NCBI RefSeq assembly: GCF_019976975.1
Contig: NZ_AP024630.1
Coordinates: 2,604,001-2,668,000 of the forward strand
From: Arthrobacter sp. NtRootA1
GTDB taxonomy: Bacteria; Actinomycetota; Actinomycetes; Actinomycetales; Micrococcaceae
DNA: 64,000 nt
Direction of reading: 5' to 3'
Shown: piece after piece, positions 60,381 through 64,000 of the stretch
Position numbering within the stretch: the first letter of the stretch is position 1
How the letters are laid out: each line of letters begins with the position of its first letter
Program-made: the position numbers and the translations under genes
Notes under the pieces: generated by a model
What the model was told of the DNA's origin: nothing
The model's input: the letters and a program-made list of their open reading frames with translations, nothing else
The model's database searches: none

Positions 60381-61333
60381 GGTCTTTCCTTTGATGACGG
60401 AGGTTGGGTATTGGCGCCGTCGATGATCTCCACGCTGATGGCCCCCAGGCCGCTGATCTCGCCCTTCAGCTGGTCCCCGACGTTCATCCACGTACCCGTG
60501 GCGAGCCCTACACCGGCCGGGGTTCCGGTGAGTATGACATCACCGGGTTCAAGGGTCATGTGTTCGCTGATCAGGGATATTAGCTCTGGCACCGACCAGA
60601 TGAGGTCAGAAGTATTGGCGTTTTGTCGGAGTTCGCCGTTGAGCCGGAACTGCAACTGCAGGTTGGTGTCGTCGATGAAGCGTGCCGGCACGATCCCCGG
60701 ACCCAGCGGGCAGCTGTCGTCAAACACCTTGCCTCCAAACAGGTCGAATTTGACCAGGTGCTTGGGATGGCGCTGCCAGTCGCGGGCGGATAAGTCCAAC
60801 GCAATCGTGTAGCCGGCGATGTGTTCACGAGCACGGCCTACGGGGATATTCTTGCCGGCCCTGCCGATGACGAATGCCAACTCAAGCTCGTAATCGAACT
60901 TTTCGGTCTGGTTCGGGTAGCGGACGGACCGGCCCTGACCCACCAGCGTCGTGGTGGGTGGCTTGAGGAAGAAGACAGGAACGTTGTCCTCTTTCGAAAA
61001 TCCCGCGTGGCCGCCGTCGTTGATGACATGGTCGTAGTAGTTCGCCCCAGTGCAGATGACCTTTCTCGGGTACTGCAACGGCGTAAGCCAGTCTCCGAGG
61101 TCCACTGGTGGGTCGACTGACTGGACAGCACGTTCTTGGAGGGTGTCAACAGCCTCGAGCAGCAACGGCTCGGCCGTCTCCCAGTTCTCGAAGACAGCCA
61201 TCAGCCCGGCTGGGGATTTATCGGAGAGTAAGCCGGGGGAGAGGTCGGCGATCCTGTAAAGGCGCCCATCAGGAAGACTAAGGACTGGTGTCGGCGTTCC
61301 GTCAATCCGGGCGGTCGCAAGCGAGAACGTCAC
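60377..61333 (-). CDS. FAH-family hydrolase (acylpyruvase-like)
   Basis: 318 residues from the GTG at 61333, which has AAGGAG 8 bases upstream and overlaps the kinase stop (GTGA). The family blocks VICTGANYYDHV, the E-x-E metal site in DYELELAFVIGRAGK and DVILTGTPAGVGLATG are intact. Relatives hydrolyse acylpyruvates or decarboxylate/tautomerise oxo acids. It is larger than the fumarylpyruvate hydrolase at 24.6 kb and differs much from it, so it serves another pathway, presumably releasing pyruvate from the operon's substrate. Confidence 0.9.
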   Translation of the reverse strand: MTFSLATARIDGTPTPVLSLPDGRLYRIADLSPGLLSDKSPAGLMAVFENWETAEPLLLEAVDTLQERAVQSVDPPVDLGDWLTPLQYPRKVICTGANYYDHVINDGGHAGFSKEDNVPVFFLKPPTTTLVGQGRSVRYPNQTEKFDYELELAFVIGRAGKNIPVGRAREHIAGYTIALDLSARDWQRHPKHLVKFDLFGGKVFDDSCPLGPGIVPARFIDDTNLQLQFRLNGELRQNANTSDLIWSVPELISLISEHMTLEPGDVILTGTPAGVGLATGTWMNVGDQLKGEISGLGAISVEIIDGANTQPPSSKERP

Positions 61334-62376
61334 GGTGCCGGCTCCTTGATCGGCGGCGCTCCTGCCGTGGTGGCTCGGGCTGCCACCATCCAGTCGTCGA
61401 TAACGACGTCGATGGCGGGAATCGGACGTGCCATCCGTGATCGCGCGAGGTCCCGCACGTGATGCCGTTGGTCTGGCGACAGGTATTCCAGGGGGGACGC
61501 GCCGTCCACCCGGGCAAGGGCGAGCAGCGGCAGGAGCGCCGCGACGCGTCCCATGAGGTGAGCCGCCGGTTCCCAATTGATGTGCTGCATGTAGCCCTCC
61601 AGCAGCAGTTGGGCGGACCGGTGCAATTGCTCGATGTGGTCGGGGAGGACCATCGCTTTGAGCAGGAGATGGTTCAAGCAGAACGCCACGTCAAACGCCG
61701 GGTCCCCGAACCATGCGCACTCGGCGTCGAGCAGCACAGGCCCGTGCGGTCCCAGAAGGATATTCTTGGGGCTGACGTCACCGTGGACCACCACCAGGTG
61801 TGTACCGGTGGTCACTGCAGCCAACCAATCGATTCGATCATCAACATCAGGGTTTGCGCGGGCTGTGACCTGGAAGTATGGCTCGATGCGTAAAGCGTCA
61901 AAATTATCGTCTGTGGCAAACTTGGCCGCAGCGGAGGGGTCTTTGGCGCTTGCTGCATGCAGCCGGCCAACGAGGTCTCCTACTGCATACGCGGCTGTGG
62001 GTTCAATGTGCCCGGCGAGGAGTTCCGTCTTCCACACCGGATAGTCCTCGGGAGGAAGAAACTGCATGGCGAAGAGACCGGCCTGCTCGTCATAGGCGAG
62101 TACCTGCGGAACCTGCCCTGGAGTGATCGTGCCGGCCAAGTGCAGCCAGTCGTATTCCACGCGGTTGCGCGAGGTGGGTGCGAGCCACTCTTGGGCCACC
62201 TTCAGCCTGGCCAGCGCGCCCTTAACGCAGAGGCTACGGCCGGGCAGGTCTACCCGCCAGAGGTCCGAACTCACGCCACCGGCAAGGGGCGTGAGCACAG
62301 CGGCTTCGGCAGGCTGCATGAGCCCGTGGTGGAGCAGGAACTCCCTGACACGGGACTCAGGCTCGTACGCGCTCAC
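61330..62376 (-). CDS. APH/choline-kinase-fold phosphotransferase
   Basis: 348 residues of the aminoglycoside phosphotransferase/fructosamine kinase superfamily. The Brenner motif with the catalytic Asp is VVVHGDVSPKNILL and the metal-binding Asp is in LLDAECAWFGDPAFDVAF. The overall pattern (GGVSSDLWRV N-terminus, NRVEYDWL) resembles 5-methylthioribose kinase and similar small-molecule kinases. It lies between a divergent enolase (overlap ATGA) and an FAH-family hydrolase (overlap GTGA). It probably phosphorylates a hydroxy acid or sugar acid that the enolase homologue then dehydrates. Antibiotic resistance is less likely in this context. Confidence 0.85.
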   Translation of the reverse strand: MSAYEPESRVREFLLHHGLMQPAEAAVLTPLAGGVSSDLWRVDLPGRSLCVKGALARLKVAQEWLAPTSRNRVEYDWLHLAGTITPGQVPQVLAYDEQAGLFAMQFLPPEDYPVWKTELLAGHIEPTAAYAVGDLVGRLHAASAKDPSAAAKFATDDNFDALRIEPYFQVTARANPDVDDRIDWLAAVTTGTHLVVVHGDVSPKNILLGPHGPVLLDAECAWFGDPAFDVAFCLNHLLLKAMVLPDHIEQLHRSAQLLLEGYMQHINWEPAAHLMGRVAALLPLLALARVDGASPLEYLSPDQRHHVRDLARSRMARPIPAIDVVIDDWMVAARATTAGAPPIKEPAP

Positions 62377-63677
62377 CGGACAGCCACGGGGGTGGAGCCC
62401 AAGGCAGGCAGTTGACTGAACCCAAGGGTGGCGTCTTCGGCGATTCGGACCAACTGGTTGTACTTGGCCAGTCGTTCCGAGTTCCGGACAGACCCTATCT
62501 TGATCTGACCCGCTGCGGTTCCTACGGCCAGGTCCGCGAGGAAGTCATCCTCGGTCTCCCCGGATCGCGCCGAGACAACAGGGGCGTACCCTGCTGCGCG
62601 GGCCTCTGCGACCACGTCCAATGTGCCGGTCAGTGTGCCGTTCTGATTGACCTTGACCAGGACGCCATTGGCAACGCCGCGGGCTATTCCTTGGGCAAGC
62701 CGTGAACTGTTGGTAGTGAACAAGTCATCCCCGATCAGCCTGATCCGGTGTCCCAGACGCGTGGTTATTGTCTCCCAACCGGCCCAGTCGTCCTCGTCGA
62801 GGGGGTCCTCGATCGACACAATTGCATAGTTATCCACCCATGCGGAAACCATGTCTATCATTTCCGCGGTACTGACGTGCCGTTCCTGTCGCCGCAGGTG
62901 GTAATCACCTGTGTCCCTGTCGAAGAGGGAGGAGGCAGCCACATCGATGGCGATCGCGATGTCAGTGCCGGGCCGCAGGCCCGCCGCCTCAATCGAGAGT
63001 GTGATCAGCTCGAGGGCCTCCTCGGCAGTGCGGCAGGCAGGGCTGAGACCGCCCTCGTCTGCCAGCAGGGTTGGAAGCCCCCGGTCTGCGCAAAGCCTGG
63101 CCGCGGCGGTTCTGACGCGGGAGGTGAGGTGGATCGCTTCGAGGGCTGAGGTTGCTGCTACCGGGACGGCCAGGAAATCCTGGACGTCCATGCCACGGCC
63201 GGCGTGGAGACCGCCGGAGAGAATGTTGACCATTGGCATCGGCAGAACCGGTTCCTCAGTGCCGGCGAGCTGGGCGATCCGTCGATACAGCGGTAAGCCG
63301 CTGGCCACAGCGGAGGCTCGGCAGACTGCCAGTGATGCGCCGAGAACGGCGTTGGCCCCGAGGCGCGACAGGGACGGGGTCCCATCCAGTTCCCGCAGCC
63401 GCTCGTCGATTGCACGCTGGTTGTTGATGGCGAGACCATGCAACGCTGCAGCAATCTCGCCGTTCACATGCTCGACTGCGGCGGTAACACCGAGTCCGTC
63501 GAACACCGAGTCATCCCCGTCGCGCAACTCGTGGGCCTCATGGGTGCCGGTGGAGGCGCCGGAGGGAACGGAAGCACGCGCCAAGGCGCCGTTGTCCAGG
63601 ACAATTTCGACCTCGACAGTGGGGCGACCACGGGAGTCGAAAATCTGGCGGCCGTGGACGAGTTGGATTGCGCTCAA
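62373..63677 (-). CDS. Divergent enolase paralogue
   Basis: 434 residues from a TTG at 63677 that overlaps the upstream stop (TTGA) and has GGAG 8 bases before it; an ATG at 63716 is possible but would overlap more. The enolase fold is complete: VPSGASTGTHEAHELRDGD, metal ligands D245, E290 and D317, Glu208 in DEGG, Lys342 and Lys393. Two active-site positions differ: the invariant SHRSGE is SARSGE (Ala370 for His), and the QEF Glu is Asp167. This cannot be the housekeeping enolase and probably acts on a related phosphorylated hydroxy acid. Confidence 0.9.
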   Translation of the reverse strand: MSAIQLVHGRQIFDSRGRPTVEVEIVLDNGALARASVPSGASTGTHEAHELRDGDDSVFDGLGVTAAVEHVNGEIAAALHGLAINNQRAIDERLRELDGTPSLSRLGANAVLGASLAVCRASAVASGLPLYRRIAQLAGTEEPVLPMPMVNILSGGLHAGRGMDVQDFLAVPVAATSALEAIHLTSRVRTAAARLCADRGLPTLLADEGGLSPACRTAEEALELITLSIEAAGLRPGTDIAIAIDVAASSLFDRDTGDYHLRRQERHVSTAEMIDMVSAWVDNYAIVSIEDPLDEDDWAGWETITTRLGHRIRLIGDDLFTTNSSRLAQGIARGVANGVLVKVNQNGTLTGTLDVVAEARAAGYAPVVSARSGETEDDFLADLAVGTAAGQIKIGSVRNSERLAKYNQLVRIAEDATLGFSQLPALGSTPVAVR

Positions 63678-64000
63678 GATGACACTCCAGTTGTGAGAGG
63701 GGAGGGCGTGTTGCACGGGTAGTGTGCCGGTTCGCCGCGCAGGACGCGTACGACTTCCTCAGCAGCACTGCGACGCAGGTCAATAACCGATGCGTCGGAG
63801 GCGAAGGCGATGTGGGGGGTAACGATGACTCCGGGATGCGCCAGTAGTTCCTGGGGAACCATCGGCTCTTCCTCCAGGACGTCGAGGCCCGCTCCAATGA
63901 TGTGCCCACTTTCCAATGACGCCACCAGCGCTGCGGTGTCGATCAGACCGCCGCGGCTGACGTTGATCACGAATGCGTCTTGCGGAAGCAGTGACAGCTC
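63674..64000 (-). CDS. D-isomer-specific 2-hydroxyacid dehydrogenase, C-terminal part
   Basis: The frame is open to the end of the window, so the gene starts beyond it; 108 residues are visible. They include the NAD-domain end (FVINVSRGGLIDTAALVASLESG), the catalytic Glu in LDVLEEEP and catalytic His in TPHIAFAS, all typical of D-lactate/phosphoglycerate dehydrogenase-like enzymes. The stop overlaps the enolase TTG. It would interconvert a 2-oxo acid and a 2-hydroxy acid with NAD(P)H in the same pathway. Confidence 0.92.
   Translation of the reverse strand, partial: ELSLLPQDAFVINVSRGGLIDTAALVASLESGHIIGAGLDVLEEEPMVPQELLAHPGVIVTPHIAFASDASVIDLRRSAAEEVVRVLRGEPAHYPCNTPSPLTTGVSS

Noticed and set aside
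61330..62376. Aminoglycoside resistance phosphotransferase
   Set aside because: The fold matches, but it is translationally coupled to metabolic enzymes on both sides, so a small-molecule kinase is more likely.
62373..63677. Annotating the gene as glycolytic eno
   Set aside because: The catalytic His in SHRSGE and the QEF Glu are replaced, and the context is a catabolic operon.

Overview
The window reads as chromosome of a high-GC Gram-positive soil actinobacterium, most likely Arthrobacter sensu lato (Micrococcaceae). This rests on the base composition, a mycothiol-type maleylpyruvate isomerase, frequent 4-bp gene overlaps, GTG/TTG starts and the overall gene content; it is an inference, since no rRNA or other typing marker is present. 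Almost the whole window is accessory catabolism: peripheral degradation pathways, each with its own transporter and regulator. No tRNA, rRNA, CRISPR array, insertion sequence or phage gene was recognised.

Layout. 1-2.9 kb: end of a thiolase, an acyl-CoA ligase and a LysR regulator. 3.0-7.9 kb: alpha/beta hydrolase, secreted VCBS-repeat protein, DUF3311 protein plus SSS-family symporter, ParB-like protein. 7.9-23.8 kb: a sulfated-glycoside utilisation locus. It has two divergent arms around a 260-bp control region, with sulfatase, PadR regulator and formylglycine-generating enzyme on one side, and an Opp/Dpp-type ABC importer (with a fused permease-ATPase), three more sulfatases and a GH3 glycosidase on the other. 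23.8-30.2 kb: a complete 3-hydroxybenzoate/gentisate pathway (transporter, 6-hydroxylase, gentisate dioxygenase, maleylpyruvate isomerase, fumarylpyruvate hydrolase) under an IclR regulator with two matching operators. 30.3-38.8 kb: LLM oxidoreductase, FAD monooxygenase, a CbbX-like AAA ATPase, a hydrolase/TetR pair with twin operators, and ppsA-ppsR.

38.9-56.6 kb: a set of divergent catabolic genes (FAD monooxygenase, esterase, cupin, DapA-like aldolase, DUF1275, GntR/FCD regulator, gamma-glutamyltransferase homologue, Lrp regulator, branched-chain amino acid dehydrogenase, 2-oxoacid dehydrogenase E1-alpha/E1-beta/E2, acyl-CoA dehydrogenase, SDR, MFS). A recurrent ATTGGATCC-type motif lies between these genes and suggests one regulon. 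The isoleucine/valine-type operon ends in a 1.2-kb graveyard of fragments of thiolase, (methyl)citrate synthase, enoyl-CoA hydratase and transhydrogenase beta genes.

56.7-64.0 kb: a TetR/glycosyltransferase pair, three small overlapping unknown genes, and a minus-strand operon of five end-to-end overlapping genes (2-hydroxyacid dehydrogenase, divergent enolase, APH-type kinase, FAH-family hydrolase, quinone oxidoreductase-like enzyme). The enolase paralogue lacks a conserved active-site His, and the operon fits no pathway I recognise. This operon, the sulfatase locus and the ATTGGATCC regulon are the three best candidates for undescribed biology.
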